The position numbers and the translations under genes are program-made. From Xanthobacter sp. NM-25 (GTDB lineage: Bacteria; Pseudomonadota; Alphaproteobacteria; Rhizobiales; Xanthobacteraceae), in the NCBI RefSeq assembly GCF_022138605.1, contig NZ_JACBFS010000011.1:1-51983 (forward strand): a DNA stretch of 51,983 nucleotides. Direction: 5' to 3'. The notes under the pieces were generated by a model that made no database searches, had not been told where the DNA came from, and saw nothing but the letters and a program-made list of their open reading frames with translations. The stretch's first letter is position 1; the number at the start of each line of letters is the position of its first letter. Below, piece by piece: positions 15,266 through 24,237 of the stretch.

Positions 15266-16175
15266 CGTCGACAAAGTCCTGGCTGGGGTTGATCTGTTCA
15301 TCGAGGCGCACGACATAGGCGCCGTCGGCCTGGCCGAGCTGGCACCAGTACAAAGGCTGGTCGGCGCTCTCGAGCTTGACCTTGGTGGACGGGCTGGCGT
15401 TGAGGTGGATGACCTGCCCCACCTTCAGCGCCGCCACATCGCCCAGCTCCACCTCGCGCTCCTCCAGGATGGCGCGGACCTTGACGGAGGTGCGGTTCAC
15501 CTCGTCGCGGATCTTCTGCGCCCACTTGGGGTCGCGGCTGGAGGATTCCGCATTGGCGGTGTGCGAGAGCACCCGCCGCAGCGGGGTGAGGGCCTGCTGG
15601 GGAATGAGGACGAACATCTCGCCGCCGCGGTTGAGCGCCTGCAGCAGGAATTTGGCGATCACCGCCAGGTTGTTGCGCCGGCCGATAACGGCGAAGTCCA
15701 TGCGCGTTTCCTGCCGCTCGAACTGGAACGAGGTGTCGCTCACCAGCGCGAACGAGGCTTTCAGCGCCTTCGCCATCTGCTCGAACAGCAATTGGGCCAC
15801 CCGGGCCTCGATGTTGGAGAAGGAGCGTTCATCCTCCACCGGCGGCTCGGAGCCGTCGGCACCGAACAGCGCCTCCACCATGGTGAAGATGAAGTCGCGG
15901 TCGAAGCCGACGATCAGCTGGCTGTCCCAGGACGGGGCCTGGAAGATGCCGGCGATGGCCATGCCCTCATAGGTTTCCAGCACGTCGCCGATGCGCCCGC
16001 TTTCGACGCTGCACAGGGAATAATAGGCCTGGGAGGCCGCGAACTGGCGCAGGCCGTCGGCGCAATGGGTCGCCATCCGGTCGAACACCACGTGCAGCAT
16101 GGGCAGCCGGTCCAGGGAGAGGCCGGCCGCGTCCAGCAGCATGTCGCGGATGTCCTGGTGCTTGTGGCTCGACAT
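15249..16175 (-). CDS. fliM: Flagellar motor switch protein FliM
   Basis: C-ring protein that receives CheY-P, 308 residues. It has a CheC-like middle domain (VGFDRDFIFTMVEALFGADGSEPP...ERSFSNIEARVAQLLFEQMAKALKASF) and a C-terminal SpoA domain (VKVRAILEEREVELGDVAALKVGQVIHLN). The N-terminal CheY-binding EN-motif of enteric FliM (LSQxEIDALL) is not evident, as often in alphaproteobacteria. It starts 3 nt after the motA stop. Confidence 0.94.
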   Translation of the reverse strand: MSSHKHQDIRDMLLDAAGLSLDRLPMLHVVFDRMATHCADGLRQFAASQAYYSLCSVESGRIGDVLETYEGMAIAGIFQAPSWDSQLIVGFDRDFIFTMVEALFGADGSEPPVEDERSFSNIEARVAQLLFEQMAKALKASFALVSDTSFQFERQETRMDFAVIGRRNNLAVIAKFLLQALNRGGEMFVLIPQQALTPLRRVLSHTANAESSSRDPKWAQKIRDEVNRTSVKVRAILEEREVELGDVAALKVGQVIHLNASPSTKVKLESADQPLYWCQLGQADGAYVVRLDEQINPSQDFVDDVLPR

Positions 16176-16178
16176 GGT

Positions 16179-17069
16179 TCAGGCCGCCTGCTGCTGGACC
16201 GCGCCGCTGGACGAGGGCGCCGCCTGGATGGATTCGCTTTCCACTTCATCAATGCTCGGCCGCTCGCCGGCGGAGATGGTCTTGCGGCCGTGCTCCAGGG
16301 CGATGGGCGGCAGCGCGCCGTTCATGAAGGCGATGAGCGCCTGCTTGGTGATGATGAACGGCTGGCACTGCTTCTCGCGCGTCGCCTTGATCTTGGCCGA
16401 CAGCGGCGTGAGGATCGCGTAGGACGAATAGATGCCCACGAAGGTGCCGATGAGCGCCGAGCCGATGTAGTGGCCCAGAATCTCCGGCGACTGGTCGATG
16501 GCGCCCATGGCCTTGACGATGCCCAGCACCGCCGCGCAGATGCCCAGCGCCGGCAGCGCCTCCGCCACCGTGGAAATGGCGCCGGCGGGCTTGGTCTTGT
16601 GCTTCTTGATGGTGGAGATCTCCTGTTCCATCAAGGCTTCGATCTCATGGGACTTGGCGTTACCGATGAGAATCAGGCGTGCATAATCGCAGATGTACTG
16701 GGTAAGCTCCTTGTCCTTCAGGATGCTGGGGAAGTGTCCGAACATCGGCGAATTCTGCGGATCGTCGATATGGGCTTCCACTTCATTGCGCGGCTTCTGG
16801 CGCATGTCGCGCATCAGCGCATAGAGAAGACTGAGAAGAGCCAGGAAATCCTTGCGCTTGGGCGAGACGCCCATGGCGGCATGCATGATGCCCGATCCCG
16901 TATCCTTGATGACCGAGATGGGGTTGGCGATGATGAACGTGCTGAGCGCGATGCCGCCGATGATGAGATATTCAAACGGCTGCCACACCACCTCCGGATG
17001 GCCGCCCATGGCCATGAAGCCGCCGAAGGTGGCGCCGAGGCCGAGTATGATGCCGATGATGACTGCCAA
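16179..17069 (-). CDS. motA: Flagellar motor stator protein MotA
   Basis: Proton channel subunit of the stator, 296 residues. It begins MAVIIGIILGLGATFGGFMAMGGH, with membrane segments at about residues 2-20, 32-50, 171-191 and 202-222, and a large cytoplasmic loop that touches FliG (ALMRDMRQKPRNEVEAHIDDP, with the conserved Arg90 and Glu98 region). The second pair of segments includes the conserved ALPALGICAAVLGIVKAMG. The start is a TTG at 17069 with AGGGGGA upstream; no ATG or GTG occurs before the first membrane segment. It heads the motA-fliM-(small)-fliN-fliG-flhB-(152 aa) unit. Confidence 0.95.
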   Translation of the reverse strand: MAVIIGIILGLGATFGGFMAMGGHPEVVWQPFEYLIIGGIALSTFIIANPISVIKDTGSGIMHAAMGVSPKRKDFLALLSLLYALMRDMRQKPRNEVEAHIDDPQNSPMFGHFPSILKDKELTQYICDYARLILIGNAKSHEIEALMEQEISTIKKHKTKPAGAISTVAEALPALGICAAVLGIVKAMGAIDQSPEILGHYIGSALIGTFVGIYSSYAILTPLSAKIKATREKQCQPFIITKQALIAFMNGALPPIALEHGRKTISAGERPSIDEVESESIQAAPSSSGAVQQQAA

Positions 17070-17137
17070 GACACCGTCCCCCTGACGTATCCGTGCCGCG
17101 CTCCTGACGCGGCGTTGCCCCAAGCAGTACGAGCGCA

Positions 17138-17155
17138 GGATTGCGCGAGGCTGCC
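17138..17155 (-). promoter_or_regulatory. Candidate FtcR box of the motA operon
   Basis: Minus-strand GGCAGCCTCGCGCAATCC, 15 of 18 consensus positions, followed 7 nt later by GTACTG. It lies 68 nt before the motA TTG and is divergent from the flgF box. Confidence 0.7.
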
Positions 17156-17196
17156 ATGGGCGATGTGCGGGGGCCGGGGGCGGTAGTTCGTGGCGG

Positions 17197-17214
17197 GGCA
17201 GGTTCGCGCAAGCC
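17197..17214 (+). promoter_or_regulatory. Candidate FtcR box of flgF-fliI
   Basis: GGCAGGTTCGCGCAAGCC, 14 of 18 consensus positions, followed 7 nt later by CTAGCT. It lies 107 nt before the flgF start and 41 nt from the opposed motA box in the same 252-nt intergenic region. Confidence 0.65.
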
Positions 17215-17321
17215 ATCGCGCCTAGCTGTTCGGCGAGGAGGGTTGGACCCGCGTCCGACCCCGAATCCGATCCCGCGTCCTTCCTTGGCCGTTGCGGCTC
17301 CGCCCGCGCATGGAGGCTGCC

Positions 17322-18044
17322 GTGTCCTCGACCGTCTATGTGTCCCTGTCCGCGCAGATGGCGGCCGACAAGCGGCTCGCCACCATCGCCAACAATATCG
17401 CCAACCTGGGCACCCCCGGCTTTCGCGCGGAGGCGGTGCGGTTCGAGAGCGTCATGTCCGAGGCCGGCGGCGATAGCGTCGCTTATGTGTCGAAGGGCGA
17501 AACCTTCACCTCCCTCAAGGCCGGTTCGGTGACGCCCACCGGCAATCCCCTCGACATGGCGGTGGAGGGGGACGGCTGGTTCGCGGTGCGCACGGCCCAG
17601 GGCACCGGCTACACCCGTGACGGTCGGCTGAAGATGAGCCCGGAGGGCGAGCTGCGCACCATGGGCGGCGCGCCGATCCTCGATGCCGGCGGTGCGCCGG
17701 TGATGATCGACCCTACCGGCGGCGAGGTGCGCATCGGCGCCGATGGCGCGGTGTTCCAGGGCCGCAAGGCGGTGGCCCGGGTGGGGCTGTTCCTGCTGCC
17801 GCCGGGCGCCACCCTCACCCGCCACGACGGCGCGACGGTGATTGCCGACCAGCCCGGCACCCTGGTGCAGGACTTCACCCGCAACATGGTGCGCCAGGGC
17901 TATGTGGAAGGCGCCAATGTGGATCCGGTGCAGGAGATGACCCGCCTCATCACCCTGCAGCGGGCGTTCGAGGAGGCGGCCTCGGCGGTGTCGCAGAGCG
18001 AGGACGCCACGTCGAGCGTCATCCGCCAGCTCGGCCCCAGCTGA
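17322..18044 (+). CDS. flgF: Flagellar proximal rod protein FlgF
   Basis: Rod subunit of 240 residues. It begins SSTVYVSLSAQMAADKRLATIANNIANLGTPGFR (typical of rhizobial FlgF) and ends with the rod helix NVDPVQEMTRLITLQRAFEEAASAVSQSE. The start is taken as GTG 17322 because GGAGG lies 5 nt upstream; ATG 17310 in the same frame contains that binding site in its own codons. It is followed by fliI after 22 nt and is divergent from motA. Confidence 0.94.
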   Translation: MSSTVYVSLSAQMAADKRLATIANNIANLGTPGFRAEAVRFESVMSEAGGDSVAYVSKGETFTSLKAGSVTPTGNPLDMAVEGDGWFAVRTAQGTGYTRDGRLKMSPEGELRTMGGAPILDAGGAPVMIDPTGGEVRIGADGAVFQGRKAVARVGLFLLPPGATLTRHDGATVIADQPGTLVQDFTRNMVRQGYVEGANVDPVQEMTRLITLQRAFEEAASAVSQSEDATSSVIRQLGPS

Positions 18045-18066
18045 GCCGCGCGCCGGGAGGCTTGTG

Positions 18067-19389
18067 ATGAACGCATTGGAACGCCTGGGCGCGGCGGTGG
18101 AAGCGGGGTTGGAGGCGTGCCCTCCGGTCCGGGTGGGGGGCGTGGTGCGGCAGGTGGCCCCCACCCATTTCGAGATCGCCGGCCTCTCCAGCCTGCTGAA
18201 GCTGGGCGAGCGCGTGGGCCTGGAGGGCGCGGGCGGCACCCGTTTCGGCGAGGTGGTGCGCATCGACGGCGCGGGCGCGGTGGTCAAGCCTTTCGATACG
18301 TCCACCGACATCGGCATCGGTGCCCGGGCCTACCGGCTCGGGCCGCTGGCGCTCAGCCCCTGCGCCGGCTGGCGCGGCCGCGTGGTCAACGCCCTCGGCC
18401 AGCCGTTGGACGGGCGGGGGCCGCTGCCGAAGGGCGAGCGGGCCATGCCGCTCGATCGCGAGCCGCCGCCCGCCATGGCACGGGGGCGGGTGCACCGTCC
18501 GCTGCGCACCGGCGTGCGGGTGGTGGATCTGTTCACGCCGCTCTGCGAAGGCCAGCGCATGGGCATTTTCGCGGGCTCCGGCGTCGGCAAGTCGACGCTG
18601 CTGTCGCTACTGGCCCGCTGCACCGGCTTCGATACGGTGGTGGTGGCGCTGGTGGGTGAGCGCGGCCGCGAGGTGCGCGAATTTCTGGAAGGGCCGCTGG
18701 CCGCCAATCGCGACCGCGCCGTGGTGGTGGTCTCCACCTCCGACGAAAGCCCGATGATGCGCCGCATGGCGCCCCAGGCGGCGCTGGCCATCGCCGAGCA
18801 TTTCCGCGATGCCGGCGAGAGCGTGCTGCTGATCGTCGATTCCGTCACCCGCTACGCCCATGCCGCCCGCGATGTGGCGCTGGCGGCGGGGGAGCCGGCG
18901 GTGGCGCGGGGCTATGCCCCCAGCGTGTTTTCTACCCTGCCCAAGCTGCTCGAGCGGGCCGGGCCGGGCACAGAGGGCACCGGCGCCATCACCGGCATCT
19001 TCTCGGTGCTGGTGGATGGCGACGACCACAACGACCCGGTGGCCGATGCCATCCGCGGCACGCTGGATGGCCACATCGTGCTCGATCGCGGCATCGCGGA
19101 CCAGGGCCGGTTTCCGGCGGTCAATGTGCTGGGCTCCGTGTCCCGCCTGGCCGGCGAGGTGTGGAGCCCGGCGGAGCGGGACCTGGTGCGGCGGCTGAAG
19201 GCGATGGTGGCGCGCTTCGAGGATACCCGCGACCTGCGGCTGATGGGCGGTTACCAGGCCGGGGCCGATGCCGATCTCGACCAGGCGGTGGCGGCAGTGC
19301 CGCGCATCTACGAGGCGCTGTGCCAGACCCCCGACATGGCGCCGAGCACCGATGCGTTTTCCGAGCTGGCGGCCGCCCTGCGGCCCTAG
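18067..19389 (+). CDS. fliI: Flagellar export ATPase FliI
   Basis: Hexameric ATPase of the flagellar export apparatus, 440 residues, cytoplasmic. Walker A GSGVGKST at residues 170-177, Walker B ESVLLIVDSVTRYA, and the F1-beta-like signature PSVFSTLPKLLERAG. The C-terminal region MGGYQAGADADLDQAV is as in other FliI. The ATG at 18067 has GGAGG 6 nt upstream; GTG 18064 is an alternative. Confidence 0.97.
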   Translation: MNALERLGAAVEAGLEACPPVRVGGVVRQVAPTHFEIAGLSSLLKLGERVGLEGAGGTRFGEVVRIDGAGAVVKPFDTSTDIGIGARAYRLGPLALSPCAGWRGRVVNALGQPLDGRGPLPKGERAMPLDREPPPAMARGRVHRPLRTGVRVVDLFTPLCEGQRMGIFAGSGVGKSTLLSLLARCTGFDTVVVALVGERGREVREFLEGPLAANRDRAVVVVSTSDESPMMRRMAPQAALAIAEHFRDAGESVLLIVDSVTRYAHAARDVALAAGEPAVARGYAPSVFSTLPKLLERAGPGTEGTGAITGIFSVLVDGDDHNDPVADAIRGTLDGHIVLDRGIADQGRFPAVNVLGSVSRLAGEVWSPAERDLVRRLKAMVARFEDTRDLRLMGGYQAGADADLDQAVAAVPRIYEALCQTPDMAPSTDAFSELAAALRP

Positions 19390-19390
19390 G

Positions 19391-19408
19391 GGCAGCCTCG
19401 CACAAGCC
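19391..19408 (+). promoter_or_regulatory. Candidate FtcR box of the flgE operon
   Basis: GGCAGCCTCGCACAAGCC, 15 of 18 consensus positions, 2 nt after the fliI stop and 78 nt before the flgE start. The half sites AGCC and AGCC are 11 bp apart. Confidence 0.7.
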
Positions 19409-19486
19409 ATCGCGCGCCAGATGAACGGTGAAGAAAATCCAAATATCCGCCGCGTGAGCGGTTCTCTGATTTGAGGAACGGGACCG

Positions 19487-20752
19487 ATGAGCCTTTATGG
19501 AATGCTCAACACCAGCGTATCGGGCATGAACGCGCAGTCGAACCTGCTCGGGACCGTCTCCGATAACATCGCCAATTCCGGTACGGCGGGATACAAGGCG
19601 GCGGATACCGAGTTCACCTCGCTGCTGCTGCAGTCTGGAGAGACGAGCGGGGCGGAATACCAGCCCGGCGCCATCAACACCAAGGTGCGCTATGCGATCT
19701 CCCAGCAGGGCGCGCTGAACTACACTTCCTCGCCCACGGATCTTGCGGTGCAGGGCAACGGCTTCTTCGTGGTGAACGACACCGCCGGCCAAGCGCTGCT
19801 GACCCGCGCCGGCGGCTTCCATGTGGATGCCACATCCGGCAACCTTGTGAATGCCGGCGGCTACACGCTGATGGGCTATGACGTGCGCGACGGCGCCGCC
19901 GATCCGGTGCTGAACGGCACCGCCGGCCTGGTGCCGGTCAATCTCGGCAGCACCACGCTGGCGGCCAGCCCCTCCACCACCGGCACCTTTGCCGCCAACC
20001 TGCCAGCGGCGGCCGACGTCATCACCGGCGCCACCGCGGGCAGCAATGGGGCGGGCGCCACCTTCAGCGAGAAATCGTCCCTCGTCACCTATGACAATCT
20101 GGGCGGCCAGGTCACCCTCGACATCTATCTGAGCAAGACGGCGCAGAGCCCGGCCCAGTGGGAAATGGCGGTGTACAACCGCGCCGATGCCCCCGCCAGC
20201 GGCGGCTTCCCCTACGCCTCCGGCTCACTCGCCACCCAGACCCTCAGCTTCGATGCCAGCGGGCGGCTGTCGTCCAGCGGCACCGTGGACATTCCTGTGC
20301 CCAATGGGTCCACGCTCGCCCTCGACATCTCAGGCATGTCGCAGCTCGCCACCGGCTACACGCCGCTGACGGCCACCGTGAACGGCAATGCGCCGGTGTC
20401 GGCCTCCGACGTTTCGGTGGGTGCGGATGGCACCGTCTATGCGGTGGACCAGACCGGCCAGCGGGTGCAGCTGTTCAAGCTGCCGCTCGCCTATGTGGCG
20501 AGCCCGGACGAGCTCGCTCCCGTCACCGGCAACGCGTTCTCCATCTCCGAGAAATCCGGCAACCTGCAGGTGGGCTTCGCCGGTGAAGGGGGCCTTGGCG
20601 CGGTGGTTTCCGGCGCCACCGAGCAATCCAACGTGGACATGGCCTCGGAATTGACCCGCATGATCGTCGCCCAGCGCGACTACACGGCCAATTCCAAGGT
20701 GTTCCAGACCGGCGCCGAGCTGCTCGACGTGCTCATGAACCTGAAGCGCTGA
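19487..20752 (+). CDS. flgE: Flagellar hook protein FlgE
   Basis: Hook subunit of 421 residues, exported by the flagellar apparatus. N-terminal motif MSLYGMLNTSVSGMNAQSNLLGTVSDNIANSGTAGYK, central FlgE D2-type region (SLVTYDNLGGQVTLDIYLSKT) and C-terminal rod helix (QSNVDMASELTRMIVAQRDYTANSKVFQTGAELLDVLMNLKR). Preceded by GAGG and a box at 19391-19408. First gene of flgE-flgK-flgL-flaF-flbT. Confidence 0.97.
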   Translation: MSLYGMLNTSVSGMNAQSNLLGTVSDNIANSGTAGYKAADTEFTSLLLQSGETSGAEYQPGAINTKVRYAISQQGALNYTSSPTDLAVQGNGFFVVNDTAGQALLTRAGGFHVDATSGNLVNAGGYTLMGYDVRDGAADPVLNGTAGLVPVNLGSTTLAASPSTTGTFAANLPAAADVITGATAGSNGAGATFSEKSSLVTYDNLGGQVTLDIYLSKTAQSPAQWEMAVYNRADAPASGGFPYASGSLATQTLSFDASGRLSSSGTVDIPVPNGSTLALDISGMSQLATGYTPLTATVNGNAPVSASDVSVGADGTVYAVDQTGQRVQLFKLPLAYVASPDELAPVTGNAFSISEKSGNLQVGFAGEGGLGAVVSGATEQSNVDMASELTRMIVAQRDYTANSKVFQTGAELLDVLMNLKR

Positions 20753-20787
20753 GCGCTTCGCCCTGACGTTCCCGGGAAGGATCGGCC

Positions 20788-22245
20788 ATGTCCCTGTCGC
20801 TCGCCTTCAACACCGCGCAGTCGGCGCTCGCCACCACGGCGACGCAGCTGCAGGTGTCGAGCCGCAACGTGGCGGCGGCGAACGATCCTTCCGCCGCCCG
20901 CAAGATCGCGGTGACGACCACCACACCCGATGGCTCCACGCGGGTGGTCTCCATCACCCGGGCGGCGGGCGGACAGCTGTTCGTGCGCATGCTCGCCGCC
21001 ACCGCCGGCACGGCGGCCCAGCAGGCGGTGGATGAGGGGCTGACCACCCTGAGGAGCACGGTGGACGACAGCAACACCCCCACCTCGCCCGCCGCCCGCA
21101 TTGGTGTGCTCGCCGATGCCCTGTCGCAGGCGGCCAACACGCCCGATGATCCCACCCTCGCGCGCCAGGTGGTGACCGGCGCGCAGGACCTCGCCGGCGC
21201 GCTCAACAGCGCCACCGCCACGGTGCAGCAGGCCCGCGGCGCCGCCGACAGCGCCATCGCCAGCTCGGTCACCCAGATCAATGATCTGCTGCGGCAGTTC
21301 CAGGTGGAGAATGCAGCGGTGGTGCGCGGGGTGTCGGCGGGCGCGGACATAACCGACACCCTCGATCGCCGCGATGCCATCCTCTCGCAATTGTCGCAGG
21401 AGATCGGCATCTCGACCGTCACCCGCGCCAACAACGACATCATGATCTACACCGATAGCGGCGCGACCCTGTTCGAGACCACGCCGCGCGCGGTGACCTT
21501 CCTGCCCACGCCGGTGATGGATGCCACCACGAGGGGGGGCGGCGTGTATGTGGACGGGGTGGCTGTGGCCGGTCCCGGCGCCACCATGCCGGTGCAGTCG
21601 GGGCGCATCGCCGGCCTGACCCAGCTGCGCGACCAGATTGCGCCCAGCTATCAGACCCAGCTGGACGAGATGGCGCGGGGCCTCATCACGGCCTTCGCGG
21701 AAGCCGACCAGAGCGGTGCCGGCGGCCCGGCCCTGGCGGGCCTGTTCACCGGCACCGACGCCGCCGTGCCCGACGGGCTGACATCGGGCCTCGCCGGTTG
21801 GCTGCGTGTCAACGCCGCCCTCGATCCGGCCCAGGGGGGCGACCCCATGCGGCTGCGCGATGGTGGCATCAATGGCGCGGCCTATCTCTACAACACCAGC
21901 GGCACCGCCAGCTTTTCCGGCCGGCTGGCGGAGCTCGGCACCGCCCTCGGGGCCCAGCAGAGCTTCGATGGGGCGAGCGGCCTGCCGGCCGCCGCCAGCC
22001 TCGACCAGCTCGCCACCGCCTCGGTCAGCTGGCTGGAGGGCGCGCGCAAGGCGAGCGCCGTGCGGCTCGACAGCGAACAGGCGGTGCTCACCAAGGCCAC
22101 CACGGCCCTGTCGGCCGGTGCCGGGGTCAATCTCGACCAGGAATATGCCGCCCAGCTGGAGCTCGAACGCAGCTACCAGGCCTCCTCCAAGCTGATCGGC
22201 GTTGTCGGCCAGCTTTATGATTCCCTTTTCGCGGCAATCGGATAA
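20788..22245 (+). CDS. flgK: Hook-filament junction protein FlgK
   Basis: First hook-filament junction protein, 485 residues. N-terminal part LAFNTAQSALATTATQLQVSSRNVAAAND, FlgK-type middle (DDSNTPTSPAARIGVLADALSQAANTP, TDTLDRRDAILSQLSQEIGISTV) and a C-terminal helix ending ASSKLIGVVGQLYDSLFAAIG. It lies 35 nt after flgE; its TAA overlaps the flgL ATG by one base. Confidence 0.93.
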   Translation: MSLSLAFNTAQSALATTATQLQVSSRNVAAANDPSAARKIAVTTTTPDGSTRVVSITRAAGGQLFVRMLAATAGTAAQQAVDEGLTTLRSTVDDSNTPTSPAARIGVLADALSQAANTPDDPTLARQVVTGAQDLAGALNSATATVQQARGAADSAIASSVTQINDLLRQFQVENAAVVRGVSAGADITDTLDRRDAILSQLSQEIGISTVTRANNDIMIYTDSGATLFETTPRAVTFLPTPVMDATTRGGGVYVDGVAVAGPGATMPVQSGRIAGLTQLRDQIAPSYQTQLDEMARGLITAFAEADQSGAGGPALAGLFTGTDAAVPDGLTSGLAGWLRVNAALDPAQGGDPMRLRDGGINGAAYLYNTSGTASFSGRLAELGTALGAQQSFDGASGLPAAASLDQLATASVSWLEGARKASAVRLDSEQAVLTKATTALSAGAGVNLDQEYAAQLELERSYQASSKLIGVVGQLYDSLFAAIG

Positions 22246-23300
22246 TGGCGATGATGAGCAATTCCATCTCCACCCTCGCCTGGACCAGTCCCGCCCGCTC
22301 GGCGTTGCCGCGCCTGCAGACGGACATCTCCAGGGCCTCCGTGGAGCTGTCCACTGGCACCAAGGCCGACATCGGCCTTGCCCTCGGTGCAGGCGTGGGC
22401 GAGAGCCTGGGTCTCAGCGTGGCCCGCGCGCGCATCGACGCGCAAATTCAGAGCAATGCCTTCGCCACCGGTATCCTCGGCCGGGCGCAGACCGTGCTTG
22501 GCCAGATCTCCGATCAGGCCAACGGCTTCCTGAAGGACCTGTTGGCCGGGCAGTCGGGCAACGCCAACGGCGCCATTCTCGCGGCCCAGGGCCGTGCCGC
22601 GCTGGCCACCTTCACCGCCAGCCTCAACACGTCCGACGGCCAGCGCTACCTGTTCGGCGGCATCAACAGCGCCCGCACGCCCATGGCCGATTATGCCGCT
22701 GGCCCCAAGGCGGCGGTGGATGCCGCCTTTGCCACCGCCTTCGGGCTCGATCCGGCCGACCCGCAGGGCGATCCCAGGGTGGGCTCCATCGCGGCCGACG
22801 ACATGGCGCGCTTCCTCGACACCACTTTTGCGGATCTGTTCGCCGATCCGGCGTGGGGCGACAGCTGGTCCGCGGCCTCGAGCCAGCCGCTGACCGCGGG
22901 CATCAGCCAGGATAGCCGGGTGCGGATTTCCGCCAGCGCCAACGCGGCGCCGCTGCGGCAGCTGGCCATGGCCTTCACCATGGTCGGTGAGCTCGGCACC
23001 GCCAGCCTGTCCGACGCCGCCCGCAAGGTGGTGATGGAGAAGGCCACCGCTGTGCTGGGCGAAGCGGTGAGCGGGGTGACGGCGCTGGGCGCCGACCTCG
23101 GCGTCTCCCAGCAGCGGGTCACCGCCGCCAACGCGGCCCTGTCCCAGGCGGCGAGCCTCACCGACCGCCGCCTCAACACCCTGGTGGGGGTGGACCCCGC
23201 CGAAGCGAAGACCCGGCTCGATACGCTGACCACGCAGCTGCAGATGTCCTACGCCACCACGGCCAGGATCATGCAGCTGTCCATCATGAACTATGTGTGA
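22245..23300 (+). CDS. flgL: Hook-filament junction protein FlgL
   Basis: Second junction protein, flagellin-like, 351 residues. N-terminal helix SARSALPRLQTDISRASVELSTGTKADIGLALG (as SPARSALPRL...) and C-terminal helix LQMSYATTARIMQLSIMNYV. The block DGQRYLFGGINSARTPMADY is typical of FlgL. The first ATG (22245) overlaps the flgK stop; ATGs at 22251 and 22254 are alternatives. Confidence 0.92.
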   Translation: MAMMSNSISTLAWTSPARSALPRLQTDISRASVELSTGTKADIGLALGAGVGESLGLSVARARIDAQIQSNAFATGILGRAQTVLGQISDQANGFLKDLLAGQSGNANGAILAAQGRAALATFTASLNTSDGQRYLFGGINSARTPMADYAAGPKAAVDAAFATAFGLDPADPQGDPRVGSIAADDMARFLDTTFADLFADPAWGDSWSAASSQPLTAGISQDSRVRISASANAAPLRQLAMAFTMVGELGTASLSDAARKVVMEKATAVLGEAVSGVTALGADLGVSQQRVTAANAALSQAASLTDRRLNTLVGVDPAEAKTRLDTLTTQLQMSYATTARIMQLSIMNYV

Positions 23301-23313
23301 GCACGAGGACGCC

Positions 23314-23655
23314 ATGTACAAGTTCGCCTATGCGGAGATCCTCGACGAATCCGCGACCCTGAGCCGCGAACGCGAGCGCCAGGCGCTCGACCACGCGGTG
23401 GACCTGCTGGAGCGGGCCACCGGCGCCGCCGCGCCGGAGCGGCAGGCGGCGCTCCTCACGCTGCAGAAGCTGTGGAGCTTCTTCATCGCCGATCTGGCCG
23501 ATGGCCATAATGAGCTGCCGCAGGCGCTCAAGGCCGATCTCGCCTCCCTGGGCCTGTGGGTGATCCAGGAGGCGGATCGCGCCCTCAACGAACAGGCCCA
23601 CCCGCTGCGGGGGCTGATCGACGTCAACCGCGCCATTCGGGATGGGCTGAAATGA
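23314..23655 (+). CDS. flaF: Flagellar biosynthesis regulator FlaF
   Basis: Small cytoplasmic protein of 113 residues, needed for flagellin secretion and synthesis in alphaproteobacteria. It is mainly helical: YAEILDESATLSRERERQALDHAVDLLERA, then LTLQKLWSFFIADLADGHNELPQALKADLASLGLWVIQEAD, which is the FlaF signature. The start at ATG 23314 has GAGG 5 nt upstream; ATG 23293 overlaps the flgL end and lacks one. The stop overlaps the flbT start (ATGA). Confidence 0.93.
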   Translation: MYKFAYAEILDESATLSRERERQALDHAVDLLERATGAAAPERQAALLTLQKLWSFFIADLADGHNELPQALKADLASLGLWVIQEADRALNEQAHPLRGLIDVNRAIRDGLK

Positions 23656-24071
23656 GCAAGACCATGCGCCTTTCGCTGCGTGCCGGGGAGAAGATCTATC
23701 TCAACGGCGCGGTGCTGCGGGCCGATCGCAAGGTGACGCTGGAGATCCTCAACGACGCGACCTTTCTTCTGGAAGGCCACGTGATGCAGGTGGAGGAGAC
23801 GGCGACGCCGCTGCGCCAGCTCTATTACATCATCCAGTCCATGTTGATGGACCCGGCCCACGCGGCGGATGCCCGCGCGCTGTGCTATCGGCACCTGGCG
23901 GGCCTGTTTCAGGCCTTCTCCAATGCCTCCATGCTGATGAGCCTGGACGAGGTCGGGCGGCTGGTGACCGAGGAGCGCTGCTACGACGCCTTGCGCGCCC
24001 TGCGCGGGCTGTTCCCCCTGGAAGACGCCATCATGGGTCGCACCGGCTCGGTGCCCCCCAAGGCCGCCTAA
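23652..24071 (+). CDS. flbT: Flagellin mRNA regulator FlbT
   Basis: Post-transcriptional regulator of flagellin in alphaproteobacteria, 139 residues. Family sequence MRLSLRAGEKIYLNGAVLRADRKVTLEILNDATFLLEGHVM, then LRQLYYIIQSMLMDP and LMSLDEVGRLVTEERCYDALRALRGLFPLEDAI. The ATG overlaps the flaF stop. In Caulobacter FlbT acts on the flagellin mRNA leader; a hairpin in this genome's flagellin leader (5196-5218) is a candidate target. Confidence 0.95.
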   Translation: MSKTMRLSLRAGEKIYLNGAVLRADRKVTLEILNDATFLLEGHVMQVEETATPLRQLYYIIQSMLMDPAHAADARALCYRHLAGLFQAFSNASMLMSLDEVGRLVTEERCYDALRALRGLFPLEDAIMGRTGSVPPKAA

Positions 24072-24137
24072 AGGGCGGCCGGAGGGGCTGCACCTCGCTC
24101 ATGACAACGCCCTGAGCGGGCTGCCGTGTTGATCATC

Positions 24138-24156
24138 GCCCGGCCCAAGGCCGGGC
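24138..24156 (+). terminator. Probable terminator after flbT
   Basis: Stem GCCCGGCC/GGCCGGGC with loop CAA, followed by GCTTTGTTGT. The T run is broken, so termination may be partial. Its core resembles that of the long inverted repeat at 37551-37603. Confidence 0.6.
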
Positions 24157-24237
24157 GCTTTGTTGTCTCGCTGAGGGTCCGCGCGTGTCCGCGCCCCGCT
24201 CCATGTCCCCTCTGCGCCCCTCCCTGCCCATTTGCAC

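Noticed and set aside
17138..19408. Reading the conserved promoter element as a sigma-54 site
   Set aside because: The copies lack the GG-N10-GC arrangement and TTGC -12 element of sigma-54 promoters; the 11-bp direct repeat fits an OmpR-type activator better.
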